A stretch of DNA of 64,000 nt from NCBI RefSeq assembly GCF_001889525.1, contig NZ_CP018192.1, forward strand, positions 904,501 to 968,500, in the 5' to 3' direction. The notes below the pieces were generated by a model. That model did not search any database. It saw nothing but the letters and a program-made list of their open reading frames with translations, and was not told the origin of the DNA. The translations under genes and the position numbers were made by a program. This document shows, piece by piece, positions 26,586-36,436 of this stretch (position 1 is its first letter; each line of letters begins with the position of its first letter). Origin of the DNA: Granulibacter bethesdensis. Lineage in GTDB: Bacteria; Pseudomonadota; Alphaproteobacteria; Acetobacterales; Acetobacteraceae.

Positions 26586-27287
26586 ATGATCGAATTATGG
26601 ACATGGCCTACGCCAAACGGTCAAAAAATTCATATTGCTCTTGAGGAGATGGGTCTGCCTTATCGCATTATTCCGGTCGATATACGGAAGGGCGACCAGT
26701 TTTCTCCTGAATTTCTGGGCATCACGCCGAACCATCGAATTCCGGCGATCATCGATCCTGACGGCCCGCATGGACAGGTACTGACCTTATGGGAATCCGG
26801 TGCGATACTGATTTATCTGGCGGAGAAAACCGGGCGTCTTCTGCCTGCTGATCCGGTTGGGCGGCTGAAGGCGATCCAGTGGCTGATGTTTCAGATGGGC
26901 GGTGTCGGACCGATGTTCGGGCAGTGGAACCATTTTTCAGCTTACGCGCCTGAGACCATCCCCTATGCCGTGGAACGCTATCAGAATGAGGTTTTGCGGC
27001 TGCATCGTGTTCTGGAGGCACGCTTGAAGGAGGCTGATTATCTGGCCGGGACAGAGTATTCCATCGCTGATATCGCGACCTTTCCGTGGATCACGGCCAT
27101 AACCGCGAAACTACCTGTTCTGGATGATTATCCTGCGGTGAGGCGATGGCACGACCGCATTGCATCCCGTGATGCCGTGCAACGGGGGATGTCCGTTCTT
27201 CAGGATCGCCGCCAGACCACGCCGATCACCGATGCCGAACGTGACGTGTTGTTCGGCTCTAGCCAGACAACATCGCCTGTAACCTGA
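26586..27287 (+). CDS. Glutathione S-transferase family protein (YfcG/Ure2p-like)
   Basis: A 233-residue GST. The thioredoxin-like half begins IELWTWPTPNGQKIHIALEE, matching the YfcG group whose active site uses Thr/Asn in TPNG rather than Cys. NHRIPAIIDPDG follows with the cis-proline, then WESGAILIYLAEK for glutathione binding, and the helical half carries YSIADIATFPW with the conserved Asp. YfcG has glutathione disulfide reductase activity. The start at 26586 fits the family N terminus and has GGAAGG upstream. The ATG at 26541 has an even better GAGG site and would add 15 residues, so both remain possible. Confidence 0.9.
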   Translation: MIELWTWPTPNGQKIHIALEEMGLPYRIIPVDIRKGDQFSPEFLGITPNHRIPAIIDPDGPHGQVLTLWESGAILIYLAEKTGRLLPADPVGRLKAIQWLMFQMGGVGPMFGQWNHFSAYAPETIPYAVERYQNEVLRLHRVLEARLKEADYLAGTEYSIADIATFPWITAITAKLPVLDDYPAVRRWHDRIASRDAVQRGMSVLQDRRQTTPITDAERDVLFGSSQTTSPVT

Positions 27288-27357
27288 TTCGCCCGTTGCT
27301 TCCGTCTCTGCCCGACTATCAGCCGATGGCGGGCCGATGAGCAGGGTTGGGATTAGA

Positions 27358-27984
27358 TCAGCTTTTTTGCGGCTGGTAGCGCCAGACGCTGGCCGGGGGG
27401 AAGTTCAAAGGTGTCCATGCTTCCCGCTTTCCCGTCAGCCCGTGCTTGCCGGCGGGCAGGGGAGAGGTCGCACAGTAGCTGTAATGCAGGAACCCCATGC
27501 CCGGTGCGACAGCTTCCATCGCATCTATGAACCGTTTCTGGGCCGGTAATGGCAGCAGAACCAGCGGAATACCGCATACGATGCTGCCAACCCGACCGTG
27601 CCATTGCGCAGGCAGAAGAGCGGGCAGTTCCCGTGCGTCCCCTTCGATCACCTGAACACCTGGCAGGGCCTTGCGGAGATGAACGGCCATATCCGGTACG
27701 ATCTCGACCACAAACAGCCGCTCCGGGGGGATACCGCTTTCCAGCAAGGCCTTGGAAATCACGCCTGTTCCGGCACCCAGTTCCAGTACGATCTGGTCAT
27801 GGTTGCGGCGAATCTGCGCGGCCACCCTGCGGCAAAGTGCCGGGGATGAAGGAATAACCGATCCCATCTGCAAGGGATTGGCCAGCCAACGTTTCAGAAA
27901 AAGCGCTGTATTTGAAACATTGCTGGATTTTGGTTTGGATGATTGTTTCAGATTTGTGGCAGTAGTCTCGACTTGTATTGTCAT
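27358..27984 (-). CDS. Class I SAM-dependent methyltransferase, PmtA-like
   Basis: A 208-residue methyltransferase. LFLKRWLANPLQMGSVIPSSPAL (about residues 27-49) precedes motif I IVLELGAGTGVISKALL and motif II-like LFVVEIVPDMAVHLRK, with VIEGDARELP for adenine contact. This pattern resembles rhizobial-type phospholipid N-methyltransferases and KsgA-like enzymes, which methylate phosphatidylethanolamine towards phosphatidylcholine. The missing piece is direct evidence of a lipid substrate. The start at 27984 is an ATG; the TTG at 28050 would add an atypical Asn/Tyr-rich stretch. It is convergent with the GST gene. Confidence 0.8.
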   Translation of the reverse strand: MTIQVETTATNLKQSSKPKSSNVSNTALFLKRWLANPLQMGSVIPSSPALCRRVAAQIRRNHDQIVLELGAGTGVISKALLESGIPPERLFVVEIVPDMAVHLRKALPGVQVIEGDARELPALLPAQWHGRVGSIVCGIPLVLLPLPAQKRFIDAMEAVAPGMGFLHYSYCATSPLPAGKHGLTGKREAWTPLNFPPASVWRYQPQKS

Positions 27985-28118
27985 AATACTGCAATATTTC
28001 CGATTTGTTGGAATATTATTATTGAATACTCCATAAAATTCTTGTCGCAAAGATATGAAATGCGTCTTCCGATCAGAGAGGCTGATAGAAATCCGTCCTA
28101 TGGTCAGGAACGCGCAAA

Positions 28119-28145
28119 ACCCCGCGTACCATGGGCACGCGGGGT
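28119..28145 (-). terminator. Intrinsic terminator downstream of rpmG
   Basis: ACCCCGCGT (28119-28127) and ACGCGGGGT (28137-28145) form a perfect 9-bp stem with a 9-nt loop. Read on the minus strand it is followed by TTTTG. It lies about 90 nt after the rpmG stop and closes the long pyrB-to-rpmG block. Confidence 0.8.
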
Positions 28146-28234
28146 AAAGGCAGGCCAGGCTGACAGGACAATGCGGGCTGATCAGATATCAGTCCGGCAG
28201 GCCCTGGAGAGCCGCAGAAAAACTGCGACCGGAA

Positions 28235-28402
28235 TTATTTGATTTTGGCTTCCTTGAAGGTCACATGCTTCCGCACGACCGGGTCGTATTTGCGGAATTC
28301 AAGCTTGCCGGTCTGGGCGCGGGCATTCTTCTTGGTCACATAGAAGAAGCCGGTATCGGCAGTGGAAACCAGTTTGATCTGAACAGTGTTGCTTTTGGCC
28401 AT
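28235..28402 (-). CDS. rpmG: 50S ribosomal protein L33
   Basis: Translation gives a 55-residue basic protein beginning [20 protein letters not shown], with [18 protein letters not shown] in the middle and ending VTFKEAKIK. This is the standard proteobacterial L33 length and pattern, without the CxxC zinc pairs of the C+ paralogue. The lack of zinc ligands is worth noting because a Zur-like site occurs elsewhere in the window. AGAGG lies 9 nt before the ATG. It is the last gene of the topA-rnr-protease block, a placement common in alphaproteobacteria, and is followed by a terminator. It was found by reading the gap, being too short for usual ORF cut-offs. Confidence 0.97.
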   Translation of the reverse strand: MAKSNTVQIKLVSTADTGFFYVTKKNARAQTGKLEFRKYDPVVRKHVTFKEAKIK

Positions 28403-28521
28403 GACTCGCTACCTCTCGAAGCGCCGGAAGATGCTCATACCGGGGCCTCAGGTCAAGCTTTTCGCATCATTTCCATGATAATTCAGGCCCGAGCATAAGG
28501 AATAGCTGCCTTGACGGCCGA

Positions 28522-30135
28522 TTATCGGGGCAGATTCAGCCCCAGCGTGGCCGGAATCAGCGCGGCGGCATAGGCAGCCGGATGGTCCATCAGGAAATGG
28601 GCCGCTTCCATATCGGAATCGCCACCCTCTGCTGCCGGGCAACTGTTGCGGATATCCATCATTTCCGCGGCGGGCATCGGCGCGCGGGCCATGCGGTTGC
28701 GTGTCAGGGCCGCCATCATCGGCAACTGACCATTTTGAAGGGCCATCAATTGCGCATCCAGCGCGACATGGCCCGTGCTGGTACAGACCTGCGGCATGAC
28801 GCCCAGCCCTTGAATGGGCCAGCCGAGTGGTGCCAGAACCCGGCTCCATGTAATGAACAGCGTGCCGCCATCCGGCAGGGGGGAGACCGTTTGTACCAGT
28901 CCCTTGCCGAGGGTTGTGCTGCCAATGACGACGCCCCTGCGGTCATCGGCGAGAGCAGCCGCCAGAATTTCCGAGGCGCTGGCCGAGCGTCCATCCACGA
29001 TGATGATGACGGGGAGGGTACCGGTCAGATCATCCCCGGTTGCCTGCCAGATTCGGTTGGCCTGAGGATCGCGACCGCTCATTGTGGCGATCAGCGAATC
29101 ATCGCCCAGAAAGGCACTGGCGGCAGCGGCAGCCTCCTTGACCAGACCACCGCGATTGCCGCGCAGATCCAGGACGATGCCCCGTAGGGTACGCCTGCTT
29201 TTCCGCTGACGCAGAAACTGGCTCAACGCGTTGGCGATGTCTTGCCCGGTGGAATGGCTGAAACTGGTGATGTGCAGCACAAGCAGGTTGCCGGACTGGC
29301 TGGCCGTCACCGTATTCTGCTGCGGCTCCGCCCGCCGCAACTGGATGTCGCGGGCCAGTTGGTGGCTCGGGCCGCCTGATACGGTCAGCCGGACCGTTGA
29401 TCCTTCCGGCCCTTGCAATTGTGCTTCGGCGGCGGAGACGGTTTCAGCCTCCAGAGGATGTCCATTCAGCGCGATGATGCTCTGCCCGGGCTGAAGTCCG
29501 ATCGCCTCGGCGGCGGTTCCGGTGGCCACGGTACGGATGATGAAGCCATGCCCCCGTCGCGCCAGTGTCACGCCGATTCCAGCCTGAGCTGTCACGGATG
29601 TATCGTCATCGCGGGGTGGCTCATAGCGGGAGTAAGGGTCGAGGTGATTGAACACCTCATCGAACACGCTGTTAATGATCCCCTGGGTCTGGGCATGACG
29701 CACCGGGGGCGAAACGGTCCATGCAGAGGCCGCCATACGGGTGACCAGCTTTCCCCAGGCCGCATAGTCGGTGAAGGGAGGGCGTTCGATCCCTGTCACG
29801 ATTTTGCTGCTCTGTGTCAGAATCACGCTGTGTTCATCCACCGACGCGGACAGGGATGGATCAATCGCGGTCAGGCCACGCAGCCCCCATAAAGCAAGGG
29901 TGGGGGCCGGCACTGCCTCCAGAGTGCGGGGGGCCATGAAAGTGAAGGCACTGCTGAAAACATCGGCGGCCAGTGTCTGGGCGAACGCGGTTTCCTGATC
30001 CGTGGCGGTAGCCTGGGGCGTGGCAGCGTCCATCTGCGCCTGTGCCATGGCAGGCCACATCAACAGCATGGCCAGTGCCAGCCTCAGGGCCAGCCTGCGT
30101 CGCAGATCTGTTCTGATGCTGCGCGCTTTTTTCAC
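28522..30135 (-). CDS. S41-family carboxy-terminal processing protease
   Basis: A 537-residue periplasmic protease of the CtpA/Prc type. A signal peptide (LRRRLALRLALAMLLMWPAMAQAQ, about residues 12-35) is followed by a PDZ domain (GIGVTLARRGHGFIIRTV...LQPGQSIIALNGHPLE) and the S41 core. The core has VLDLRGNRGG, the serine in GRSASASEILAAAL and the lysine in TLGKGLVQTV, which form the Ser-Lys dyad. Such enzymes trim C termini of envelope proteins or act on murein hydrolases. The GTG start at 30135 overlaps the rnr stop by 4 nt (GTGA). The longer reading would lie inside rnr and is unlikely. Confidence 0.9.
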   Translation of the reverse strand: MKKARSIRTDLRRRLALRLALAMLLMWPAMAQAQMDAATPQATATDQETAFAQTLAADVFSSAFTFMAPRTLEAVPAPTLALWGLRGLTAIDPSLSASVDEHSVILTQSSKIVTGIERPPFTDYAAWGKLVTRMAASAWTVSPPVRHAQTQGIINSVFDEVFNHLDPYSRYEPPRDDDTSVTAQAGIGVTLARRGHGFIIRTVATGTAAEAIGLQPGQSIIALNGHPLEAETVSAAEAQLQGPEGSTVRLTVSGGPSHQLARDIQLRRAEPQQNTVTASQSGNLLVLHITSFSHSTGQDIANALSQFLRQRKSRRTLRGIVLDLRGNRGGLVKEAAAAASAFLGDDSLIATMSGRDPQANRIWQATGDDLTGTLPVIIIVDGRSASASEILAAALADDRRGVVIGSTTLGKGLVQTVSPLPDGGTLFITWSRVLAPLGWPIQGLGVMPQVCTSTGHVALDAQLMALQNGQLPMMAALTRNRMARAPMPAAEMMDIRNSCPAAEGGDSDMEAAHFLMDHPAAYAAALIPATLGLNLPR

Positions 30136-32570
30136 CGTCTGGATCGTCCCGGACTGCCACGCTTGCGGCTGCTGAACCGGTCCTGAGTATCTGTCCGGTC
30201 TGTGCTGTTTGGGCGGGAGGACGCAGAAGATGAAGCACCCGACAGCAGGTTGAACACCAGCCCCCCGGTAATCGGCGTGGCTTCCGCAAGGCGCACCGTG
30301 ACGCTCTGCGCCAGACGCCATACGGCACGGCTGTTACGGCCGATCAGGGCCTGCTCACGCTCGTCATGAATCCAGAAATCGTCGGGCAGGGAGGAAATCG
30401 GGACAATCCCGCTGGCACCATTTTCCTCGACCGTGATGAACAGGCCGAAGCGTGTGACCCCTGAAATGCGAGCGGCAAAGCGGGCGCCCACCCTGTCGGC
30501 CATGAAGGCGGCCAGGTAACGGTCGATGGCATCGCGCTCCGCCATGGCTGCACGGCGTTCGGTGGCGGTAATATGCTCGGCGATGTCGACGAAGCGGCTG
30601 GCTTCATCGTCTTCCAGACTGCCAACACCGAGCTTTAACCCGGCGATCAGGGCACGGTGCACCAGAAGATCGGCATAGCGGCGGATCGGGCTGGTGAAAT
30701 GGGCATAGCGACTGAGCGCCAGCCCGAAATGGCCGATATTATCAGGATTATATTCCGCCTGAGACTGACTGCGCAGCATGGTCTCGTTAATCAGCGCGGC
30801 ATGTTCCGTCCCGGCCACCTGCTTCAGGATATGGTCCAGATCGCGAGGATGAATTTGCCCGGCAGGGGGCAGGGAAATGCCGAAACTGTCCAGAAAACCG
30901 CGCAGGGCCTCGGTCTTTTCGTCGCTCGGCGGTGCATGGACACGATACATGCAGGGACGATGCAGCCGTTCCAGTTCCTCCGCTGCGGCAACATTGGCCA
31001 GCACCATGAATTCCTCGATCAGCCGGTGGCTGTCGAGGCGGGGGCGCGGAATGATAGCGTCTACTGATCCGGCCTCGTTGAGGATCACCTTACGCTCCGG
31101 CAGATCAAGGTCGAGCGTGCCGCGCGCAGTGCGGGCCTTGATCAGGGCGTGGTAGGCGCCGTAGAGCGCATCGAGTGTCTCATCGCCTGCCTCATGAGCC
31201 TGCTGCACCTCTTCATAGGTGCGGCGAGCGGCACTGCGCATCAGCCCGCGTCCGAAGCGGTGGCGGATCTTGCCACCGCCGGCATCGATCATCATCTCCA
31301 CGAACAGGCAGCCGCGATCCTCGTCAGGGCGCAGGCTGCACCAGCCATTGGAGAGCGCTTCCGGCAGCATCGGCACGACGCGATCCGGGAAGTAGCAGGA
31401 ATTGCCGCGTTTGAACGCTTCCCGGTCCAGTGCCGAGCCGGGGCGTACGTAATGCGCCACATCGGCGATGGCCACGATCAGACGGAATCCGTCATTCTCT
31501 GCCCGTTCGGCAAACACGGCATCGTCGAAGTCCCGTGCATCCTCGCCATCAATGGTGATGAGAGGAATGTCCCGCAAATCCTCCCGCTTTTCCAATGGAA
31601 CGGCGCGGGCTTTCTGGGCTTCGGACAGAGCCTCGTCGGGGAAAATCTGGGGAATATCGTGTGTTTCGATGCAGATCAGGCTGACCGAGCGGGCATCCCC
31701 GATCTTGCCCAGCTTTTCAATGATCCGGGCCGGTTTCAGTCCATACCCTGTATGGGGCAGAGGCATGGCGCGCACAATGTCGCCCGGCTCCGCCCCCCCT
31801 TCTTCTCCGGCCGGAACAAGCCATTCGGCCTTGGAGCGGCGATCCGTTGGCACCACCCTGCCTTCCAGCTGTGCTGTGGAGGCATTCTGTCGCGCCAGCA
31901 TCTGTCTTGCGGCGTGAGAGGTTCGGGTCGAGCGTGGGGCCAGGGTGACGGGTTCCGACAACCGGTAAACCCCCAGTATGGGGCGCGGCGTATCGCCGCC
32001 CAGCCGTTTGATGGTGCGGCCTTCATAGCGGCCATGGCCGATCGGGCGCAGCCGGGCCAGCACTTTTTCCCCCGGTGCGAGCGCCGGACGGCCCCGAGGC
32101 TCCGGGTGCATGAGGACGGAGGGGGGAGGCCCGGCTTCCCGAGGCCACTCGGCCGGGCGGCCGACCGCGTCGCCATCCCGATCCGTGCCGGTGATGAGGA
32201 TCACGGCGACTTCCGGTAGATGGGAGCTCCCTTTGGCATGAGGGAGCATGCTCCCCCCGGCAGGCATGAATCGCTTATGCCCGGCCGGCGCGAGATTACC
32301 CTCCGATGCCATGTCTTTCAGCAGATCACGCAGTTGCAGTTTATCGGCGGCTCCCAGACCGAAAGCCTTGGCAATCTCCCGCTTTCCGATCCGACCGGAG
32401 GCTTCCGCCACGAAGCGGCGAATGGCCTCCCGGCTCGGCATCGTGCCGGGTTCATGGCCAGGAACCGGTCGGACCACCTGCGAGGATGAGCGGGAAGATT
32501 TCCTGCCCGCCTTTCCCCCAGATGGTCCTTTGGCGGCTGATCCGTTGGCCGGTTTCAGACGACGCGCCAC
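30132..32570 (-). CDS. rnr: Ribonuclease R
   Basis: RNase R is a processive 3'-5' exoribonuclease that degrades structured RNA and takes part in rRNA quality control. The 812 residues show a basic N-terminal tail (KPANGSAAKGPSGGKAGRKSSRSSS), a winged-helix segment (AIRRFVAEASGRIGKREIAKAF), cold-shock domains, and the RNB core with the metal-binding ITIDGEDARDFDDAVFAE (about residues 338-355) and HFTSPIRRYADLLVHR. An S1 domain ends near SGASSSASS. The GTG start directly abuts the topA TAG, so the two are cotranscribed. The protease gene overlaps its stop. Confidence 0.96.
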   Translation of the reverse strand: MARRLKPANGSAAKGPSGGKAGRKSSRSSSQVVRPVPGHEPGTMPSREAIRRFVAEASGRIGKREIAKAFGLGAADKLQLRDLLKDMASEGNLAPAGHKRFMPAGGSMLPHAKGSSHLPEVAVILITGTDRDGDAVGRPAEWPREAGPPPSVLMHPEPRGRPALAPGEKVLARLRPIGHGRYEGRTIKRLGGDTPRPILGVYRLSEPVTLAPRSTRTSHAARQMLARQNASTAQLEGRVVPTDRRSKAEWLVPAGEEGGAEPGDIVRAMPLPHTGYGLKPARIIEKLGKIGDARSVSLICIETHDIPQIFPDEALSEAQKARAVPLEKREDLRDIPLITIDGEDARDFDDAVFAERAENDGFRLIVAIADVAHYVRPGSALDREAFKRGNSCYFPDRVVPMLPEALSNGWCSLRPDEDRGCLFVEMMIDAGGGKIRHRFGRGLMRSAARRTYEEVQQAHEAGDETLDALYGAYHALIKARTARGTLDLDLPERKVILNEAGSVDAIIPRPRLDSHRLIEEFMVLANVAAAEELERLHRPCMYRVHAPPSDEKTEALRGFLDSFGISLPPAGQIHPRDLDHILKQVAGTEHAALINETMLRSQSQAEYNPDNIGHFGLALSRYAHFTSPIRRYADLLVHRALIAGLKLGVGSLEDDEASRFVDIAEHITATERRAAMAERDAIDRYLAAFMADRVGARFAARISGVTRFGLFITVEENGASGIVPISSLPDDFWIHDEREQALIGRNSRAVWRLAQSVTVRLAEATPITGGLVFNLLSGASSSASSRPNSTDRTDTQDRFSSRKRGSPGRSRR

Positions 32571-35267
32571 CTAGCGCTCCGCTTTCGCCGTTTTAGCCGT
32601 AGCGCTGCGCGTCCCTGATTTTTGGGCCGCTGCCTTGCCTGCACCTGCTGCTCTGGTCGCTTTTTTCGCCGTGGCTTTTTTCAATGGCTGGGCCTCATTG
32701 CCATCAGCAGAAGCGGCTTTTTTGCCGGACGATTTGGCTGCGACCTTGCGACCGCCTTTCGCCTTCAGCGGCTTGCCTTTTTCAACAAGCCACGCCACCG
32801 CGTCGTCCAGCGTGACATCGTCCATCTCGATTTCACGCGGTACATTGGCGACCACCTGCCCATGCTGGACATAGGGGCCGAAACGGCCCTTGCGCACCAC
32901 CACCGGTTCCTTGTCTTTCGGATGGGTGCCGAGCGTGCGGATACTGGCCATCTTTTTGGCCAGCACATCGACGGCGCGGTTCAGCCCCACCGTCAGCACG
33001 TCATCATCCTTGTCCAGATTGCCGTAGATCCCGCCCATTTTCACATAGGGGCCGAACCGGCCGAGATTGGCTTCGATAGGTTCACCGGTTTCCGGGTGGA
33101 TGCCAACCAGACGGGGCAGGGAGAGCAGGCCCAGCGCCTGATCCAGCAGGATGGTCTCTCCATCCACTCCCCGCGGCAGGGAGGCTCGGCGCGGTTTCTT
33201 TTTAGAGCCTTCTTCGGCCTCGCCCTGTTGCACATACAGGCCGTAGGGGCCGCGCTTGACAGTGATGTCCTCGCCGGTTTCCGGGTGTTGACCAAGCACC
33301 CGCATGCCTTCCTTGAGGGTCTCGGCCTCGCCTTCCGCCCCATCGATGCCCAGACGCCGGGTATAGGAACAGCCGGGATAGTTGGAGCAGCCGATAAAGC
33401 TGCCATGCCGCCCCAGCCGCAAACCCAGCCGTCCGTCACCGCAGGCCGGGCAGATGCGGGGATCAGTGCCGTCCTCCCGAGTCGGGAAGAAATGCGGCCC
33501 GAGATCACGATCCAGCGCGTCGATCACATCGCTGATCTTGAGGTCTTTGGTCTGTTCGACGGCCTGATAAAAATCCTGCCAGAACGCCTGCATGACCTGA
33601 CGCCAGTCGGCGCGGCCATCGGAAATCTCGTCGAGCTGCGTTTCCAGCGAGGCAGTGAAGTTGGTGTCCACATAGCGTTCGAAGAAGCTGGTCAGGAACG
33701 CCGTTACCAGCCGCCCGCGATCCTCTGGATGGAAACGCCGCTTGTCGAGCCGGACGTAATTCCGGTCCTGCAACACCGACAGGATCGAGGCATAGGTGGA
33801 GGGGCGGCCAATCCCCAGTTCCTCCATGCGTTTGACCAGTGAGGCCTCGCTGTAGCGCGGCGGTGGCTGGGTGAAATGCTGGCTGGCATCGACCCGGTCC
33901 TGACGCAGCGGATCACGCTCTGCCATCGGGGGCAGCATGCGGCCTTCTTCTTCCTCGGTATCGTCCTGACCTTCCCGATACAGTTTCAGGAAGCCATCAA
34001 AGGCGATGATGGAGCCGGTGGCGCGCAATTGCACTGATTTCGCATCACCGGTCTGGGGGAAGATATCGACCGTCACCTGATCGAGTTCTGCCGATTGCAT
34101 CTGGCTGGCGACGGCCCGCTTCCACACCAGTTCGTAGAGCCGGCGCTGTTCGGGGTTCAGATAGCGGGCGACGCTGTCCGGTGTGCGCTCGACATCGGTG
34201 GGGCGGATGGCTTCATGTGCTTCCTGAGCGTTTTTCGCCTTGCTGGAATACTCACGCGGCGCGGCGGGCAGGTAGTCGAGACCGTAAGAATCCTTCACAT
34301 GGTCACGGATCGAGAACATCGCCTCCCGCGCCATCTGCACGCCGTCGGTTCGCATGTAGGTGATCAGGCCGACCGTCTCGCCACCCATCTCCACGCCCTC
34401 GTAAAGCTGCTGCGCCAGCCGCATTGTGGCCTGTGCGCCGAAGCCCAGCTTGCGGCTGCTTTCCTGTTGGAGGGTGGAGGTCGTGAAGGGCGGTGGAGGA
34501 TTCCGCTTGACCTTCTTGCGCTCGATCGTACCGACATGGAACTGGCCCTGTTCCACCAGGGCGCGGGCGCGCATGGCCAGCGCTTCGGTATTCAGATCGA
34601 ACTGGTCGAGCTTTTTGCCGTCCAGATGGGTCAGCCGTGCCGTGAAAGGCGCGCCGGCAGGCGTGAAGAAATGGGTCTCGACGGTCCAGTATTCGCGTGG
34701 TCGGAAAACCTCGATCTCGGCTTCCCGCTCGCAGATCAGGCGCAGCGCCACCGATTGCACGCGCCCGGCGCTGCGGCTGCCCGGCAGTTTCCGCCATAGC
34801 ACCGGCGACAGGGTGAAGCCCACCAGATAATCAAGTGCCCGCCGCGCCAGATAGGCCTCGATCAGTGGCTGATCCAGATCACGCGGATGTTCGATGGCAT
34901 GGCGGATCGCGTTGCGGGTGATCTCGTTGAAGGTAATGCGGCGGACCTCGACGCCTTTCAGGGCTCGGGCTTCCTCCAGCATGGCGCGAACATGCCAGGA
35001 AATCGCTTCTCCCTCACGATCCGGGTCGGTGGCCAGATAGAGCGTCTCCGCTCCTTTCAGGGCCTTGGCGATGGCCGCGACCTGTTTGCGGCCGCGTTCG
35101 TCGGCCTCCCAGTCCATGGCGAAGTCCTGATCCGGGCGGACGCTGCCATCTTTTGGGGGGAGATCGCGTACGTGACCGAAACTGGCCAGAACAGTATAGT
35201 TCCCGCCCAGATACTTATTGATCGTTTTGGCCTTGGCAGGCGATTCGACGACAACAACGTCCGTCAT
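32571..35267 (-). CDS. topA: DNA topoisomerase I
   Basis: TopA relaxes negative supercoils. The 898 residues start MTDVVVVESPAKAKTINKYLG (Toprim), with the acidic DPDREGEAISWH motif, and the active tyrosine in TYMRTDGVQM (about residue 305). There is one four-cysteine zinc motif, CPACGDGRLGLRLGRHGSFIGCSNYPGC, where E. coli has three. It is followed by repeated GRFGPYVK/GRFGPYVQ topo C-terminal repeats and a Lys/Ala-rich tail. This one-finger, multi-repeat form is common in alphaproteobacteria. The start at 35267 gives the conserved N terminus. It lies 22 nt after dprA. Confidence 0.97.
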   Translation of the reverse strand: MTDVVVVESPAKAKTINKYLGGNYTVLASFGHVRDLPPKDGSVRPDQDFAMDWEADERGRKQVAAIAKALKGAETLYLATDPDREGEAISWHVRAMLEEARALKGVEVRRITFNEITRNAIRHAIEHPRDLDQPLIEAYLARRALDYLVGFTLSPVLWRKLPGSRSAGRVQSVALRLICEREAEIEVFRPREYWTVETHFFTPAGAPFTARLTHLDGKKLDQFDLNTEALAMRARALVEQGQFHVGTIERKKVKRNPPPPFTTSTLQQESSRKLGFGAQATMRLAQQLYEGVEMGGETVGLITYMRTDGVQMAREAMFSIRDHVKDSYGLDYLPAAPREYSSKAKNAQEAHEAIRPTDVERTPDSVARYLNPEQRRLYELVWKRAVASQMQSAELDQVTVDIFPQTGDAKSVQLRATGSIIAFDGFLKLYREGQDDTEEEEGRMLPPMAERDPLRQDRVDASQHFTQPPPRYSEASLVKRMEELGIGRPSTYASILSVLQDRNYVRLDKRRFHPEDRGRLVTAFLTSFFERYVDTNFTASLETQLDEISDGRADWRQVMQAFWQDFYQAVEQTKDLKISDVIDALDRDLGPHFFPTREDGTDPRICPACGDGRLGLRLGRHGSFIGCSNYPGCSYTRRLGIDGAEGEAETLKEGMRVLGQHPETGEDITVKRGPYGLYVQQGEAEEGSKKKPRRASLPRGVDGETILLDQALGLLSLPRLVGIHPETGEPIEANLGRFGPYVKMGGIYGNLDKDDDVLTVGLNRAVDVLAKKMASIRTLGTHPKDKEPVVVRKGRFGPYVQHGQVVANVPREIEMDDVTLDDAVAWLVEKGKPLKAKGGRKVAAKSSGKKAASADGNEAQPLKKATAKKATRAAGAGKAAAQKSGTRSATAKTAKAER

Positions 35268-35289
35268 GAGTATTCCAATTATGGCAACG

Positions 35290-36426
35290 TCATGAGGCAC
35301 CGGCCAAGCGGGCGACGCGGTTCCCCGGGAGCGATACGACGTGAGCAGAAAGTTCCATTTCCAGCAACGCTGCCACGACCTCGGATGGAGACAACTGGCA
35401 GCGGCGTATCAGATCGTCAACTGCGACAGGTTCAGGACCAAGCAGCAAGAGGATTTTTTCTTTCAACCCATTCGTTTCTGACACGGTAAACGCACCACCC
35501 GGTTTTTGTTTCGCAGACGGAGCGGGCGCAGAGGAAGAAAGAAACAAATCCGGTGTCTGTGTTGCTGTACTGGTGGTTCTTGAGGTGACGGGCAGGTTGT
35601 TCAGAACATCTTCGGCGGTTTCCGTCACCCAGGCGCCCTGACGCAGCAGGTCATTCGATCCCCGGCAGCGAGGATCGAGCGGGGAGCCGGGAACGGCAAA
35701 AATTTCCCGTCCGGCCTCCAGTGCGCAGCGTGCTGTAATCAGACTGCCGGATTGAAGGGCGGCCTCCACCAGAATGACGCCTTCCGACAGCCCGGCGATA
35801 ATCCGGTTGCGGCGTGGAAAATGCCGGGCAATCGGAGCTGTGCCGAGCGGCAGTTCACTGATGACGGCTCCTCGTTTGGCGATGACCGATTGCAGACGGA
35901 TGTTTTCACGTGGATAGGGGCAATCGAGTCCGCCGGCTACGACTGCGATGGTCAAACCGGTCTCCATTGCTCCGATATGGGCGGCCGTATCAATGCCTCG
36001 CGCCAGCCCGGAGACAACCACCAGCCCGGCGGAAGCCAATGTACGTGACAGATCACCCGCAATGGTTCGGCCATTGATGGAGGCATTGCGTCCACCCACC
36101 ATAGCAATGCACCGCCGCGATAGCAGGCCAATATCCCCCAGCACCGACAAGACGGGTGGAGGATCCGCCGTGGCGGCCAGCGCAGCAGGATAATCAGGGG
36201 CGCCGAGGAAGATCATCCGGCCACCGAAGCGGTCCAGAGCCTCCATTTCCGTCCGGATGGCCTCTTCCGACGGGATGATCAGAGAGGTCGCACGAGGCAG
36301 GCCGGGCAGGGCACGCAAAGCCGCCCCGGCAGAGCGGAAACGGGTGATCAGCCTACCATAGGCGGTCGGGCCGACCCCCTCGGTACGGGCAAGGCGCAGA
36401 CGGTCGATGGCATCGTGGGGCGTCAT
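35290..36426 (-). CDS. dprA: DNA-processing protein DprA (Smf)
   Basis: DprA loads RecA onto single-stranded DNA taken up during natural transformation. The 378-residue protein has an N-terminal helical region (IDRLRLARTEGVGPTAYGRL) and the Rossmann-like core with MVGGRNASINGRTIAGDLSR, GLARGIDTAAHIGA, AGGLDCPYPRENIRL, FPRRNRIIAGLSEGVILVEAALQSGSLITARCALEAGR and VPGSPLDPRCRGSNDLLRQGA. A C-terminal winged-helix-like segment follows. The start at 36426 leaves a 10-nt gap after plsY; an ATG at 36498 would overlap plsY. With comEC it hints at transformation capacity. Confidence 0.95.
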   Translation of the reverse strand: MTPHDAIDRLRLARTEGVGPTAYGRLITRFRSAGAALRALPGLPRATSLIIPSEEAIRTEMEALDRFGGRMIFLGAPDYPAALAATADPPPVLSVLGDIGLLSRRCIAMVGGRNASINGRTIAGDLSRTLASAGLVVVSGLARGIDTAAHIGAMETGLTIAVVAGGLDCPYPRENIRLQSVIAKRGAVISELPLGTAPIARHFPRRNRIIAGLSEGVILVEAALQSGSLITARCALEAGREIFAVPGSPLDPRCRGSNDLLRQGAWVTETAEDVLNNLPVTSRTTSTATQTPDLFLSSSAPAPSAKQKPGGAFTVSETNGLKEKILLLLGPEPVAVDDLIRRCQLSPSEVVAALLEMELSAHVVSLPGNRVARLAGAS

Positions 36427-36436
36427 GGCGGAGGGT

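Noticed and set aside
28522-30321. Longer S41 protease reading starting inside rnr
   Set aside because: The added 62 residues overlap rnr and lack signal-peptide character; the GTG at 30135 overlaps the rnr stop and directly precedes a good signal peptide.
31149-32219. 356-codon open frame on the plus strand
   Set aside because: Antisense to rnr, whose catalytic motifs are intact; no ribosome site or domain.
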